Under the pieces are notes generated by a model. It saw only the letters and a list, made by a program, of their open reading frames with translations, was not told where the DNA came from and ran no database searches. Of a stretch of 64,000 nt of DNA, positions 14,975 through 31,671 are shown in pieces. Positions within the stretch are counted from its first letter, which is position 1. Each line of letters opens with the position of its first letter. The stretch comes from Telopea speciosissima (lineage: Eukaryota; Streptophyta; Magnoliopsida; Proteales; Proteaceae): the NCBI RefSeq assembly GCF_018873765.1, contig NC_057924.1, positions 8,122,001 to 8,186,000 on the forward strand. The letters are read 5' to 3'. A program made the position numbers and the translations under genes.

Positions 14975-15281
14975 CTATACCGCAATAATGAATTGAGTTC
15001 GTACGGGCATTTCGGACGCAGCTATTGAACTAGCTTTTCTAGTTACAATTTCTGAAACTCTGCCATTATAGAAAGTATTTGATCCAGTTTAATTATAGAT
15101 ACTCAATATCCGGGAGATCCTTTGCCTAAACCCATACGTGTTTTCGTAGGTCTTATTGTAATGGGCTTGTCTGAAAATATACATATCCATATTTTTCCAC
15201 CACGATACGCATATCATGTCATTACTTGTTGCCCTGCTTCTATTTGTCTAGATGCGATCCAAGTGGGTTCAAGTGCTTGAG
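14975..15281 (-). pseudogene. rpl16: Plastid rpl16 fragment in the nucleus (NUPT)
   Basis: Minus-strand translation gives [38 protein letters not shown] and, after a frame change, SIAASEMPVRTQFII before the stop, which is the C-terminal two thirds of chloroplast ribosomal protein L16. In-frame stops and at least one frameshift show it is dead. It is colinear with the plastid gene up to its stop codon, and a short stretch beyond the stop (from about 14950) may also be plastid. A plastid origin explains its base composition, unlike the surrounding repeats. Confidence 0.85.
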
Positions 15282-15480
15282 TTTAATCAATCCCACAGCC
15301 CAGTTCATATAGAATTAATTGGGACTACTTCAAACAAAATTAATGGCCTTTCTTCCATTCATCTTCCTTCTGAAAATCTTTTTTTTTTTTTATTTTTATT
15401 TTTATGGTCATTTCTCCTTCATTTTCATGCAACATCTTTGTTAATCTTCCAAACTTAAACTAACTAGCTAATTAACTAAA

Positions 15481-15866
15481 GGGTAAATTACACGTCACCC
15501 CTTGATTTTCAAACGAAACTTAGATCACCTCCTGGTTTTTGAAAAAACTCAAATCATCCCTGGTTTAGACCCCAATATGACAAATTAGCCCTTACTATTA
15601 GTTTTATGCTGTTAAGTGATGGTGTCAGCCAGTTAAATAAATTTAAATCCCTAAACTACCCTTGACCAATGCTGAAGATGAAGGAAGGGTAGTATTGTAA
15701 GTTTAATTCTAATGTTTAAGTACAAGGGTAAAATAGTCCTTTCCCACCAATAACTAACGATAGACTAACACCGTTATTGTAGAGGGGGTGATTTGAGTTT
15801 TTTCAAAAATTAGGAGGTGATCTGAGTTTCGTTTGAAAACCAGGAGGAGACGTGTAATATTTACCC
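15481..15866. mobile_element. Foldback element with long inverted repeats, 9-bp duplication
   Basis: 386 bp. Ends GGGTAAATTACACGTC and its near reverse complement; the inverted repeats extend about 85 bp. Exact 9-bp target duplication TTAACTAAA at 15472-15480 and 15867-15875. The middle is not coding. Mutator-like by duplication size. A second copy, split by a solo LTR, is at 40242-41781. Confidence 0.85.
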
Positions 15867-15875
15867 TTAACTAAA

Positions 15876-16790
15876 GCACCTGACCATGAAACCGGGGCTT
15901 AGCCCAAGCATGACCCAGCCTAAGGTCGGGTTGGGATATCTCAGCCCAAGCCCAGTTCTCCATGCTCAGGGCAGGCTGGGCTTGGGCCGCTTGGCCCTAT
16001 TTTATCATTAGAACATTTGGTTTATTGGTATGATGTCTGTTCTAGTAAAATTTCAGTAGACTTAGATCTTGATCTGGGCCAATTTTTTACCAAAAAGCCT
16101 CACCAATTATGAACAAATAGGACCAAAACCAATAAGACCGATTGGTTTGTCCAACAATAACCAACATTGAAACTCTTTTAGTCCGTTATCCTCTCTTGAA
16201 GCAAGAAGTTATTTTTTTTCTTTTGTTGGTTACCACATTGAAAACTTAAGAGAGAATAGAGAATTTGATGTCTCTAAAGAAGCTAGACACGAGACATTTG
16301 TTTTTTCATGGGGCTGGCGAAATGACTGTCACACTCCCATGAAAAGGTGGAAATCCTTGATGACATGGTGGTCATTTTGCACAATCCTATGTCTAGGTGC
16401 AGGGATCGCATGCCTCACACGATCAAGTAACATTATTTCTCCCATAAATAAATAACAGTCTTTCGATCTCCTCCTGATATTTTCTCTCCTTCCTGACCTT
16501 ATAGCCCTTATTGACGAAAACAATTCCCGCATATTGTTTGGGGTGGTATGAGAGTTCCCCCCACCTCCCCAATGCGGGAAGCATGAGGAACCCTTGCCCA
16601 TTTATAAATTGCTTTTATAAACTAGCAGAGGATCGGTATCTCTAGACCAACACCTTTGTTACATGGAAGCTGATATTATAGTATTTTTTACCATATCAAT
16701 ATATTTAAGAAATGATCTAGATTGATCACATGTTAAATGTAAAATATTTTATATTTTTGTAGTTTTGAGTCTTGAGTCTCTTGACTATTG
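15876..16790. other. Spacer with repeat fragments
   Basis: No gene. 15895-16005 resembles the GC-rich ends of the hAT-type elements but lacks paired ends. Around 16360-16380 a GGTGGTCATTTTGCA word matches the end of the foldback core. Confidence 0.4.
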
Positions 16791-16794
16791 AAAC

Positions 16795-17285
16795 TAGGGC
16801 TGCAACAAGGTCGGGTTGGGCCGGGCTTTATAGAACCCTAACCTAACCTTGAGCCCCTTAGTTGGGCCCAGGCCCGATCCGACCCTAACTCAGGGCCTGA
16901 AAAATCCAACCCTGACCCGCCCTCAGGGTTGGGCCGGGGAGAAAATTATCAATTTTACGTAAATTAACAATATAATAAAATATATTATATCACTTATTAT
17001 TTTTATATATAATATATTATATAACAAAATGTGGATGACGTTTAAAGTTTATAATATATATATTTTATCAATATATATTTTATACTATAACTTGAAACAG
17101 GGTTGGGCCGGGCTGGGCCACGCTTAGCCTGAGGCCTCAACCCTGACCCGACCCGACCCTAACTTAGGACTAGAAATTTCTAGCCCTGACCCACCCTCAG
17201 GGCCAAATATCTCAACCCAAACCCTGTTCAGGCTCAGGGCGGGCCAGGGCAGGTTCGGGCCGACATGGCCAAACTTGCACCCCTG
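16795..17285 (-). mobile_element. Non-autonomous hAT-type element, GC-rich ends (copy 2, inverted)
   Basis: 491 bp, opposite orientation to 6446-7011. Ends TAGGGCTGCAA and TTGCACCCCTG; exact 8-bp target duplication ATTGAAAC at 16787-16794 and 17286-17293. Same layout: GC-rich shoulders of CCCGACCC words and an AT core (16965-17095). Confidence 0.85.
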
Positions 17286-17390
17286 ATTGAAACCATGTTT
17301 TAGCCAAAAAGCAGTAGATTTTTAAAGATCGTGCAACCAACGTCTTGTAAGGAATAAAATAAAATAAAATTAACAACTTGTAACTTACCA

Positions 17391-17420
17391 AAATAATAAT
17401 AATAATAATAATAATAATAA
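17391..17420. repeat. (AAT)n microsatellite
   Basis: About ten uninterrupted AAT units; a G-rich run follows at 17574-17598. Confidence 0.9.
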
Positions 17421-17639
17421 CTTTCATGGCTAAATAAGCCTTAACCTTTGTTAGCAACAAAACCCCACAAGAGTGCAACACATCGTATACATAGATTTTA
17501 GAAATCTATAGGGGTGGGAGGGACTACACCCCGTCCGTTATGTCAAAGACCTGTCAAAAGTTGACCAGATAAGGAGGGGGGGGGGGGGGAGGGGGGAGAT
17601 AGACAACTTGCATATAATGCCCCCAGCAAAACTATTTCA

Positions 17640-18190
17640 TGACAGCCAACAGACCCCATACACACATACATAGCTGGTGTCAAAAGGTAGCCCGAATCGA
17701 CAATACTGAGATCGAACCGGCTGAAACTGATATAAGGTTATTATTGGATCATGTTTCGGATTGGGTTTTTGTGATATCGAACGTACATTGGATGGCATCC
17801 GATAGGCATCAAACCAATTTGAGTAAATTGGACAAAAACTGAATCCAAACATATATAACTAGATAAGGAACCAATACTAGCTTGAAATTTATAAAAAAGA
17901 AAACATATTTTTTCATACTTTGAATATATTTATATGGTAAACCGAAACATACTGAATCAATAAGAGAAACTGAAATCAAACCGAACCCAAACCAGTGCAC
18001 CCTTATTGGATCATGTTTTGGACTCAAACATTCACACACCGAAACTGGTGTAACCGAACCAAAATCTGTGCACCCCTATTGGATCATGTCTTGTTCTCAA
18101 GCATTCTCATATTGAAACTGATCAAACCAAACCCGAAACTCATCCAAACCAACCGATTGACACCGCTAGTCTAACTTCTATTATTGGTGC
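17640..18190. repeat. hAT-like repeat remnants
   Basis: Two overlapping motifs ending in GTGCACCC(C/T)TATTGGATCATG (about 17994-18017 and 18068-18090) show a local duplication of DNA rich in AACCGAA words, as in hAT-type MITEs. Complete ends were not found. No gene from here to 18900. Confidence 0.4.
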
Positions 18191-18917
18191 ATATGATTGG
18201 GTTAATATTAGGGTTTATTCTGCACATATAGCTCAACACCTCCCCAGTTGGTTAAGTGTGGAGTGGGTTAGTGTAGGTATGTTCATTTAATAGAGATACC
18301 TTGTAGTCCCATGTTGATAAAATTCTTTTGAGGAAAAGAATGCTACTTACTCGTGTGTGGTACGCGTTGCATGCAACCAGGTAGTGTTCTCTTTCTCAAT
18401 TCTTTAATGGGAAAATGAACGCCACCTGATTGTTCATTGTGGCATGCCTTGCACCTAGACACATCGGTGCATGAAATGACGATCGATTTACCTCTAGTGG
18501 GGCACAAGTGCCAGGCACAGGGGTACACCACAATGCATGACCGAGCGATCAAGTGGCTTTCTTTCTCCATTCTTTATTATACAACTTGTCTCAGTATCAA
18601 TGCATGTGTAATTGTCTGTTATTCAAATAATTGAAATTCAATTATATTATTCAATACACTTTCTCTCTAAAACATCGATTCTAGACATGCATTTACATGT
18701 GAAAATTTTCTAAAATAAAGCAACTTGTATGGGTGAAGGTTCTATGGCTATTGAATATGATTGGAAATTGACCTGTTAATTTTAAGGTTACAGAATCTAT
18801 TCCGCAGAATACAATTTAATTGAACTCTTCTTAATAAAAACAAATAAAATAATACAACAAGCAACCAACGAAACTAAATAAATAAATAAAATAATAATCA
18901 AAAGCAACACATGCCAG

Positions 18918-20203
18918 AATTTTTTGTTTTTTTTATGAAAATAAAAAAATATATACAACTTAAGTCAAATACTACATCTGGGAACGTATAAGTTCGTCCA
19001 TGTCTGTCCCGTAATGAAGTTTTATGTTGTTAAAGTTTTCAGTTGCATCACCTAAAACAAAAAAAAACAATTTATAAGATTTCGAGGAATGTGCTGTTTG
19101 TTGGGGTATCTTAAAAGTTAAAGCTCCTTGTTGCAAAGCCAGATCTGACCGATAGTAATCTTTTCTCTTTTTGCTCTTTCCCATCCTCGTAGCATTTCAA
19201 AAATCCCCGTTTCCATTATGTCCTGTGTTAGAATATCACCTGCAACTGTTAGAAAATCTTGATCATCTATCAAAAGTTTAAAGGTTTATTTTGCTAATTT
19301 TAGAGCGGGTTCAAAAATTCCTACGACCAATAAACCAAATAGTTTCAAATCAGAGTTAGTAGGGAATTTAGAAAGTTGTATGAATATGAAGTATATTGTA
19401 AAGATTCCATCATGGGTGATTGTAATGTTGGTGGGCTGATATTCATATTAACATACCATTTTAACACATCCTTTATAATCAAAAGAGGATCAGCCTCAGA
19501 GCCGCACATAATGACTTTGTTTCTTATATTCCAGATAAAGTAACAGGTAATAATAAAAATAGATAGAATTTAAATCGAAGATTGTTTATCAATAACAATG
19601 GAGTCAAGGAAAGAAGCACACAGATGGATAAAGGATGGAGCAGATAGATGTTGAGTTCTCAGTCCAAGAGGATCAGAAGCCCAAATCTGTTTAGTCTAAT
19701 CACATGATAGGAAAATATGTCAAATTGATTCATCATTAGAACCACAGAAAACACATGAAGAGTCGATTGACAGCCATCTCGAAATAGAGGCCCTCCCTGA
19801 CAAGGAGTCCTGCATTTAAGATGCGACAAAAGAAAATTTTAAAACAAAGATTAATATTAAGTTTCTAAAAAAACCTCCACCATTTGGAAAACATATGGCT
19901 GGAGTGGATAGAATTGGTAATGTAAGAGGTTGCCTTCTTGGTACTAAATCGACCATTCTTTGTAAGAGAACATCTCCATGTATCCTCATTCCAAGAAATA
20001 TCAATCCAAAGAATGTCATTCACACTTGAAGGGAGGAAAGAAGAATTTAATTTAAAACAATCCCACAGATCCTGTTTGTCATGAAATCAGAAACATAAAT
20101 GAAATTCAAATTTGTATTTTTGACAAGTAGTGAGAAATTACCTATAGAAGAGGGGACCCATGGATCATGCCAATACGAAGTGGATTTATCATTCCCTATA
20201 GCA
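18918..20203 (-). mobile_element. Decayed L1-type LINE upstream of CRK-3
   Basis: Minus-strand frames give zinc-knuckle-like NDESICHIFLSCDWTKQIW in pieces (near 19690-19740) and WNIRNK (near 19530), features of the LINE ORF2 C-terminal half. A T run at its left end is the poly-A tail. Possible target duplication (A/G)CACATGC(C/T) near 18908 and 20201. It ends less than 200 bp before the CRK-3 ATG, so it must contribute to or abut that promoter. Confidence 0.65.
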
Positions 20204-20389
20204 CATGCTTGAAAATGGTTTTAAATACCGGTATTGGATCGGTTGGTATTGATCTATCCGTATCGGTATCGGTACAGCTATGATCGATTCCGATGTGATA
20301 CCCATACGCATCACTGGTATTGGTCGAAAATTCCCTTGCGAGCTACCTGAAAGCGAAAGAGTGGTGGAAGTGCAGAACTGGGAGAAACG

Positions 20390-24273
<3,884 letters not shown>

Positions 24274-25413
24274 TGTGAATGGATCAAGGGTAATGTAGAA
24301 CAAGTGTATGCTAATTATGAAGTGAGGTTGGGTTTGTGCAACATTTAATTATGCCTAGAATGGAAATAATCTATGCACAGAGCAAGTGAGGGAAATCATA
24401 TATTCCTCAGCAAGGAACAAGAAGGGGCTGGCTGTTGAAAAGGGAAAGGCTTATTCACAAAGAGGGTAAATGATGAAAGAGCAAAATAGCAGTACAAATT
24501 TCTTTAAAGTTCTAGAACAAGAGATTTGAGGAACTTATATGTGAGGAAGGGAAATTTAAGGAAAGTGAGGTCCATGCTTACTAGAGGTAATTTCATCTAC
24601 TCTTGGAGGGAGAGATTGGGAAACTTCTTGTCTGACGAGGTTGCCTAGGCTGTGGCCTTTGTTGTTGTTGTTGTACTACAGTGCTTTTTTATTTCACCTC
24701 TTTTTTAAAGAGATGACCATGAAGATGTTCTTTGTATGTGTGGGCAAGCCTAGGCCCCCTTTTTGAAAGTTTAAAAGGATAAGTGATGAGTGTCATTCTT
24801 TACTTCACATCTTTACAAGTTAAGATTACTCGGTCTGTTCTCATCTTTACAAGTTGGTTACTCGGTCTATTCTCTTGATCCCTTATTGACATTCTAGTAC
24901 TTTGAAGTCCAAGTTAAATATTTTGATAATGCAAAAAATAGAACTGTGGCTAGAGATTGTTAATTTCATATGTCTTCAAATGCAGTCTGTTTTCATAGGC
25001 AAAGCCGCAGTTGTTTTGGCGGAGAGAACAACTAGAGATTAGTATTCCTAAAAGAGAAGAGAAAGCTCAAGTACTTCTTTGGCTGAGAGATGATGATTCA
25101 GGTTTCACTTTTGGTAGAGCATTTTCTGGAAGTTTGCCTTTCCATGGATGATAATGTTGATAAACTTTGTCACAAGTCATTACAATGATTGTTGTGAGAT
25201 CATCCTGATCAAGGTTTGAAGTTTTATATTGATCACAGAGAAGCTAAGTCTGTCTTGGATTGTTGGAGTTTGGACTGGTTTCTTGTTTGCCTCTCTGTTG
25301 GGGCAGAGGTGAGAGGCTCTAGGAATGAGCAAAGGGAGTAGCCCAAAATTTAAAAAGGCCCATTTTTTATTTTCATATTCATTTTCAGTGTATCCCATGG
25401 TTCAAGAAATCGG
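24274..25413 (+). other. 3' flank of CRK-3
   Basis: Homologous to the CRK-2 3' flank over most of its length, including the CTGTGGCCTTTGTTGTTG stretch (about 24650). No other gene. Confidence 0.6.
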
Positions 25414-25574
25414 TAAGGCTATGTTCGGAAGCTAAGAAAAGAAAAGAAAAAACATAATGAGACAAAAACTATGGTGACATAATAATTGGTTTATGTTTCT
25501 CTCTTCAAATTCAAAAATTTTCAAATTTCTTCTATTCTTTTCTTTTCTTTTCTTGCTTTCCAAACACAGCCTTA
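25414..25574. mobile_element. Short inverted-repeat MITE
   Basis: 161 bp. Ends TAAGGCTATGTTCGGAAGCT and its near reverse complement (GGCTGTGTTTGGAAAGC). The GGCTRTGTTYGG end resembles Harbinger/Tourist-type MITEs. A target duplication could not be fixed. Confidence 0.6.
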
Positions 25575-26297
25575 AGAGAAACCAGGGTGTAGTGTGAAGC
25601 TTAGCATTGTAAAACTTGGGTTAGATACCGTAGCTAATAAGGTCCACCTTACAGACTTAATGAGAATTAGGACATGGCTGGGTCTGTCGCTTATATGGAT
25701 ATACCCGAGCCAGGGCTAGCTTGAGCTCAGCTGAGGTAAGCCCACTTCAATGGTCCAACCCATAATTATCTACATTGGGTTTGGGCTTGGGCCTAGGGCT
25801 TGTCCAAACTCCAAAGACTACTTTTTTTAGGCCCATGTAGTGTTGGGCTGTTCAAGCTAATTCCAGTGCCAAGCTGATCAGAACTGGGACTCAAACCAGA
25901 ACTGATCGGCTAGGAATTGGAACCGATCCACCCATTAAGTTATTGGTCTAGTTCTGTATTTGAATTTAGGAACAGATCAGTAAATAGAACAAGTCGTTTT
26001 TAGGATGAGTTTTCCAATGGTTCTAGAATCGAAAGGCCAATTAGGAATCGGTTGGAACCAAAACCGCTAGGTCCTGTTTAAAACTTAAAACACTTATAAT
26101 CATATGGGAGAGCGTTGGGCATGTTGCCAACTTTTGTAAGCTAGCGGCAAACACCAATCACAGGGCTGGACACAGGAGGGTAAGTGGGTCTTTTCCAAAG
26201 GGTAAGAATATAGGATAACACATGCATGTTGGGCACCCTGGCGGCATGTCTAGCCTTTTCCCTAATCATATATAATGCAAGTTAGATTATTAGGAGG
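25575..26297. other. Spacer without genes
   Basis: Contains fragments rich in GGGCTTGGGCC-like words (25650-25860) and AACCGATC words, as in hAT-type elements, but no paired ends. Confidence 0.4.
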
Positions 26298-27696
26298 TGT
26301 TAAGAATTGGATTTCATTACCATGACCTTTGAGATTGATTACAACACTTATAGCATAAGATAGGAACCCACATAAATAGGAACTCTATCTTAGCATATAG
26401 CGTCCTCATCTAATAAGGAAGAGAATCGATGAGGATTGGTTACAATAGAAAACTGAATTAAACTTGTTAACTAATATCACATGTGATATCATATGTGGGC
26501 TGGCATATCTTCAACTAGTCTTGAGAGACAATCTAGGAATAATAATCTTAATGAATCACGGCCAGGTCATATGATGGGATCACGATCCCATAATAGGGAG
26601 AGATGATCTCTCGGTTGTTACACCCCCTCAAGGTGGGGATTTGATTGGTCGAATCTGCAATTTGTCACGCAGGAAAGTAAACCGGGCCATACTGAGAGCT
26701 TTAGTGAACACATCTGCAATTTGGTCATTTGTGGAGATGAATTGAACTTGCAATTCACGGGTAGCCACCTTAATTGTCACGAACAAAGTGATCGAAAGTT
26801 GATCTCCACGTGCTTGGTTCGAGCATGGAAGACTGGATTGATAGATAGATATGTGGCTTCGATGTTGTCACACCACAGGATAGGGGTAGATGGAAATGGG
26901 ATTCCAAGTTCACCAAATAACGAATGAAGCCATGTAAGTTCAGCACAAGCATCAGTCACCGCTTTGCATTTGGATTCAGTGGAAGAGCGGGTCACAATTT
27001 TCTGTTTCTTGGAGGCCCACGAGATAAGATTGTGACCGATATAAATTGCATAACCACCCGTAGATTTTCTATCAGTACTGTCACCAACTTAGTCAGTACC
27101 AGAAAAGGCCTGCAATTAGAGAGAGAGAGAGTTGAATTTGGAGAAGAATAAGCCATGATCCCGGGTTTCTTTGAAATATCGAAGAATATGTTTGACCATT
27201 GTCTAATGCTCCTCAGATGGAGTGTGCATGTACTGACAAATACGATTGACAGAGAAAGCAACATCAAGACGAGTTAGGGTGATGTACTGGAGGGCAACGA
27301 CAACGGAGCATTATTTTGTAGGGTTGACCACGAAGACACTCCCTGCATCGGATGCCGTAAACGTGTAACCATGGGAGTGGAGATGGGCTTACAATCAGAC
27401 ATGCCAGCATGCTATAACAGATCAGAGATATAGCAGGACTGAGATAGTAGAACCCTTATCGATTGGTATAGAATCTCGATACCAAGAAAGAAGCTTAGAG
27501 GGTCGCAATTAATTAGGATTATTATTCCTAGATTGTTTCTCAAGACTAGCTGAAGATATGCCAGCCTATATATAATATCATGTGATATTATATATGAGCT
27601 TGAGAGACAATCTAGGAATGATAATCTTAAAGAATCACATTCAGGTCATATGATGGGATCGATCCCATAATAGGGAGAGAGAATCTCTCGGTTGTT
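26298..27696 (-). mobile_element. Ty1/Copia fossil, reduced
   Basis: Minus-strand LTR relic. One full LTR at 26298-26621 (ends TGTAACAACC and CTTAACA on the minus strand), next to a purine-rich tract (CCTTGAGGGGG, minus strand). The pol RNase H part lies at about 26770-27000 (SRSSTESK-like start, [14 protein letters not shown]), diagnostic of Copia. Partial LTR sequence at about 27515-27696, partly inverted. GGAGG stands on both outer sides. Broken, old, most of pol and all of gag missing. Confidence 0.8.
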
Positions 27697-28727
27697 AGGA
27701 GGAAAGCAAGGGCTACACATCATGAGTTAAGGGTTTGTAGTAGAAGGGAGAACAGAAGTCCGTCATGGCATCATCTGCAATTGCAAACTTGCGATGATGG
27801 CCACTGCTAGGGTTTTTCTATGGCATAATTCAGTGCGAAGTAATGAAATTTTTGTTTTCTTCTTAAAAGCCTCTCTTTCTCTCACTGTAATGGAGATTTT
27901 TTTTATTAAAAATATTTTAGTTCATATTTTATTTGTAAATTTATGGTAAAATACATCTGAGGTGTCCAATCTTTGTTAAAAAGATTTTTGAGGTACCCAT
28001 TCTTTCAAAAAAGACAGTAATACTCTAAATTAAATATATTTTCAAATTTACTCCTCTCAATCCCACTCCCAACCATCACCTCCCTTTCCTTTTCCAATTC
28101 TAACCCCAATTATGATCAATGCCACGACCACCACTTCAACCCTGCAAACCCGCCTTGCCCTTCCCTGCAACCTCAACCCAATAGCATCAATTTTTTTTTT
28201 TGAATTAGTTATAAAATCTGGAAGTCCTCCTGTATATATTCTAGGGAAATGTTCCTTTGAACATGAGGCATTTACTACGGTTACGCACATGGATATTTTA
28301 TTTATTTATTTTTAAGAAGAGAAAAAAATAATAAAACGTAGTAAACACCTCTTGTTTGGAGAGACTTTTCCTACTCTTTTATTGAAAAGATTGTTATAAC
28401 ATACAATTTCATTAAGGGAAGCAAAGAAAGTGGTACCATGACTAAAATAGTAGGAACCTATGTCATCGGGAGAACGATTAGAAATTTTGTTGCTTCAAAA
28501 TTCAAGAGTAAGATGCCATGGGCCTAATACATGTTCAAGAAGAAAGAAAAGCAGAAGGTGCCAACACCACAAATCGATTGTTTACTAAATGGTTTTCTTC
28601 AGCATCTGCATGGGATTTGGTGCTGTTTAAAGGAACACAGTTCTTTAGTGGAAAGTGGTTTTGTTTAAACATCAATCATGTGGTGAGCCTTGTTGTGTAC
28701 TTTGCCAGTTCAGGAATTCTGGCATAG
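27697..28727 (+). other. Spacer; start of duplicated block A
   Basis: No gene seen. From about 28650 the sequence aligns with block B (from about 36290). Confidence 0.45.
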
Positions 28728-28736
28728 GACTATAAT

Positions 28737-28939
28737 AAAAGGATTATAATAAAAAGGATTCTGTCCAGCACCCTGTCTGGGCTGCATATGCAGCGCCGGA
28801 TTTGGTGAGGCATGAAAAGACCGTCTCACCTTTGCTCGGGCAAGGCGTTCGGGCAGGGGTGAGGTGGTCTTTTCACATCTCATTGTGTCTGGCGCTGCAC
28901 ATGCAGCCCGGGCAGGGCGCTGGACATGAGCCAAGTCCG
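28737..28939. mobile_element. Foldback element (core group, copy 2) with paralogous empty site
   Basis: 203 bp with inverted arms of about 60 bp (CTGGGCTGCATATGCAGCGCC on the left split here in two, and its near reverse complement on the right). Exact 9-bp target duplication GACTATAAT at 28728-28736 and 28940-28948. Block B shows the unoccupied site at about 36360-36375 (GGCATAGGAGTATAATCATTC). Shared core at 28827-28874. Confidence 0.85.
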
Positions 28940-29223
28940 GACTATAATCATTCTTAACTGTTGTCTTTGCGATATGCCAAGGAAGGTATATAGAAAGGGG
29001 TTCTTCAAAACGTTGCCATTTGTACAACTTTTATGGCGAATGCAGATGGTTCAAAAAAGAATTCAAGGGCAATTCAGTTTGTGATCTTGTTGTCAAAATG
29101 GCTTTCTATGAGAAAGAAATATGCATAAATGGACCCCACCCTCATATACTTACAATCAAATTTAGAGCACAATTAACTTTGATATTAAGACAAAAGTCAA
29201 CTACCTCCAAGGCTCGGTGCAAG

Positions 29224-29647
29224 TAGGGATGTAAATGGATTAGATTCATATCGGATATGGATCGGATGGGATTGGAGCCGGATATTTCATGGCCGAATAC
29301 GGATAATTCTTAACGGATTCGGATGCGGATTGGATTGGAATTTTCAGCCATTCGTTTACATATCTGCCTTGTGTAACATGGACCTAGCTTCCTCCCCCTA
29401 GCGGATACAATTCATTCTCGGTCAATCCATATCTCTTAGATCGTGATTCTCTTTTCATCATATTCTAGAACATGCTGATTCTTCAAAAATCCTCAAAATC
29501 ATTATTTAATTAATTTTTTGTTATTAAATATTCGAATTTTATTTCGGACAGATTTAAATTGGAGTATTCAGATTATCTTATGGATATCTCTAAACGAATA
29601 CGGATGCGGATTTGAATTCGGATTTTGATTATTCATTTATATCCCTA
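29224..29647. mobile_element. hAT-type MITE with paralogous empty site
   Basis: 424 bp. Ends TAGGGATGTAAATG and CATTTATATCCCTA. Exact 8-bp target duplication GGTGCAAG at 29216-29223 and 29648-29655. Block B reads GGCTTGGCGCAAG without the insert (near 36711-36723). Interior rich in GGATTCGGATGCGGAT words. Confidence 0.9.
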
Positions 29648-30381
29648 GGTGCAAGATCTGCATATTAGACAACTTTAAGTTATTTATTGCCTATGTATAT
29701 TTTGTTTCTTTTATTTCCTTTTTCAATACAATTTATTCACCCAAAATAATTAATCGGTCGTTCTTGGTCCAACCCGAATAGTCTAGTAAACAGACAGATA
29801 AGGACCAATTAGGGGACCAATTGATTAGATCATGATGACAGCTTGCATAATTGGTTGGTTTTCGTGCTGGCTCCAGAGGTGCAAGACCGATTAAGGCCTG
29901 AACTGATTGGTTTGACACCCCTAGTAGCCAGGTCTTAGGATCAAATCATACCTTCACTCTTCCCCCTAATAAAACCAAGGGAGAAAAAGACAAGTAATTA
30001 TCAATCATGCTACCTCGTTTGATCCTCTAGAAGCATATACAAGACCAAACTATATCTTTCAAAGTCTCTTCCTAAATTGGAGTTATGTCAGGGAGATAGT
30101 TTTTCAGAAAAAGTTTTCCTTCACCCACGGTGATAGAAAGGCCCACTTATTTAAGCTTATCATTACTTCCTCTATATGTTAGAGATCGAAAATACCCTTC
30201 ATTGCTATTTTCCTATGCTCATCCAACACCAATAATGACTATTAGTGAAAGAATTTCTCTTTCTCCACCGTGGCTTGAGGAAAACTTGATATTTTTGTAT
30301 GGATTTTAATTTTTTTTTAAATATTATCATTAGGTTTTTTTGACCTTTCTTCTTCCTCACCCACCGTATGATCAATTCTAA

Positions 30382-30829
30382 TGTTAGAAAAACAACGTCC
30401 ATAATGACGATTTTATAGAAGAAAAATACAGAGAAAGATAAGAACAAACACACAAGACAAGATTTATGTGATTCACCCCCACGAAGGAAGGCTACATCCA
30501 TAGATGATAGAACGATTCCACTACTTCGGTGAAGCAAAATACAAACCCTCAATTTCACATCTCTCAAAGAGATAACATTATATAGGAAAACTCTAACCTA
30601 GAAAGTACAAAACTGCCCCTAGATATCCACCTGGTCTGGTTCAAACCTAAACCAACATTTGTTGAAATACATATCAAATCAAAGATCTCGACAAGCTCTA
30701 ACAAGAATCAGCGCCTATGGTGCTATGATATGCACTTTTTGGCCATTCTGATGCGATTCGAAATTGAAACGGCCCGCCAAAAAATCACCATAGCACTTTC
30801 TGGATTGAGACCAGACTTCACCAATAACA
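30382..30829. mobile_element. Solo LTR, TGTTAG...TAACA family (copy 1)
   Basis: 448 bp with ends TGTTAGAAAA and CCAATAACA; flanks TCTAA and TCTAG (4 of 5). The same insertion is at the same place in block C (45399-45796) and absent from block B (near 37660). No internal coding region, as expected for a solo LTR; superfamily not resolved. Confidence 0.65.
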
Positions 30830-31671
30830 TCTAGAAGGATGCTAGTCATTAAAATAAAAAACAAGTCTAGAAGCATGTAACTTAGTCCAAGCGAGTAATT
30901 AATTTTCCACAATAAAAAAAGAGGCTGACAAAAGACAATTTGTGGAAAAATGCCAACTTTTGGTATCTTACCCTAATGTCAACAAGCTCTATCTATGCCG
31001 AAATGAAGTTTCTTAAGCCATAGATTATGAATGGGATATGACGGTATAAGCACTGAATAGGTCTATCACATTAATTAACAGGCATTATTATGTATATTAT
31101 GTATATAGTTTTTGATGATTCAGTCAACAAAGTTGATATTTTTGACCAGAAGTTGTTAATCATTCGTTTGAATGGCGCATATTAAGGAGAAAGTTTCTCT
31201 CTACCGCCATAGTAAAGAGTATCAAAGTATATCCTTAACCATCCTTATCGTAGGAAGTCTTCTACCTCCACCTAGAGTCAACCGCGGCGATCGATAATGG
31301 TTGTGAATCTGTTCTGTTCACGATTGGTGAAGAGAAACTGTTATGTATATCTTAAATTTTTGTATCGGTTTGGTGGCGATTCGAATTGAACTTTTCCTCA
31401 GACTTTAGGATTTTTGAATATTAAAGGTTTCTGGGAGAGATCTTCATTGTAACTTTTTTCAATTTACATAGTGAAACAGCTTCAACTTCTCCTGTAGAAG
31501 TAATACACCATATTGGTGTATGAACTACGTTAAATCTCCGTATGATCTTGCTCTATTTTCGTATTTATTCGTGTTTTGTTAGGTGTTTGTTCAAACAAAA
31601 ACTCTTATCCTTAAAATTTTATTTTGACGCGGTTCAAAGTCAGCAGTTAAGCATTCCCTATATATATTTGT

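Noticed and set aside
28057-28290. Small frames at 28.06-28.3 kb
   Set aside because: Low complexity, no domain, antisense overlap; no sign of a gene.
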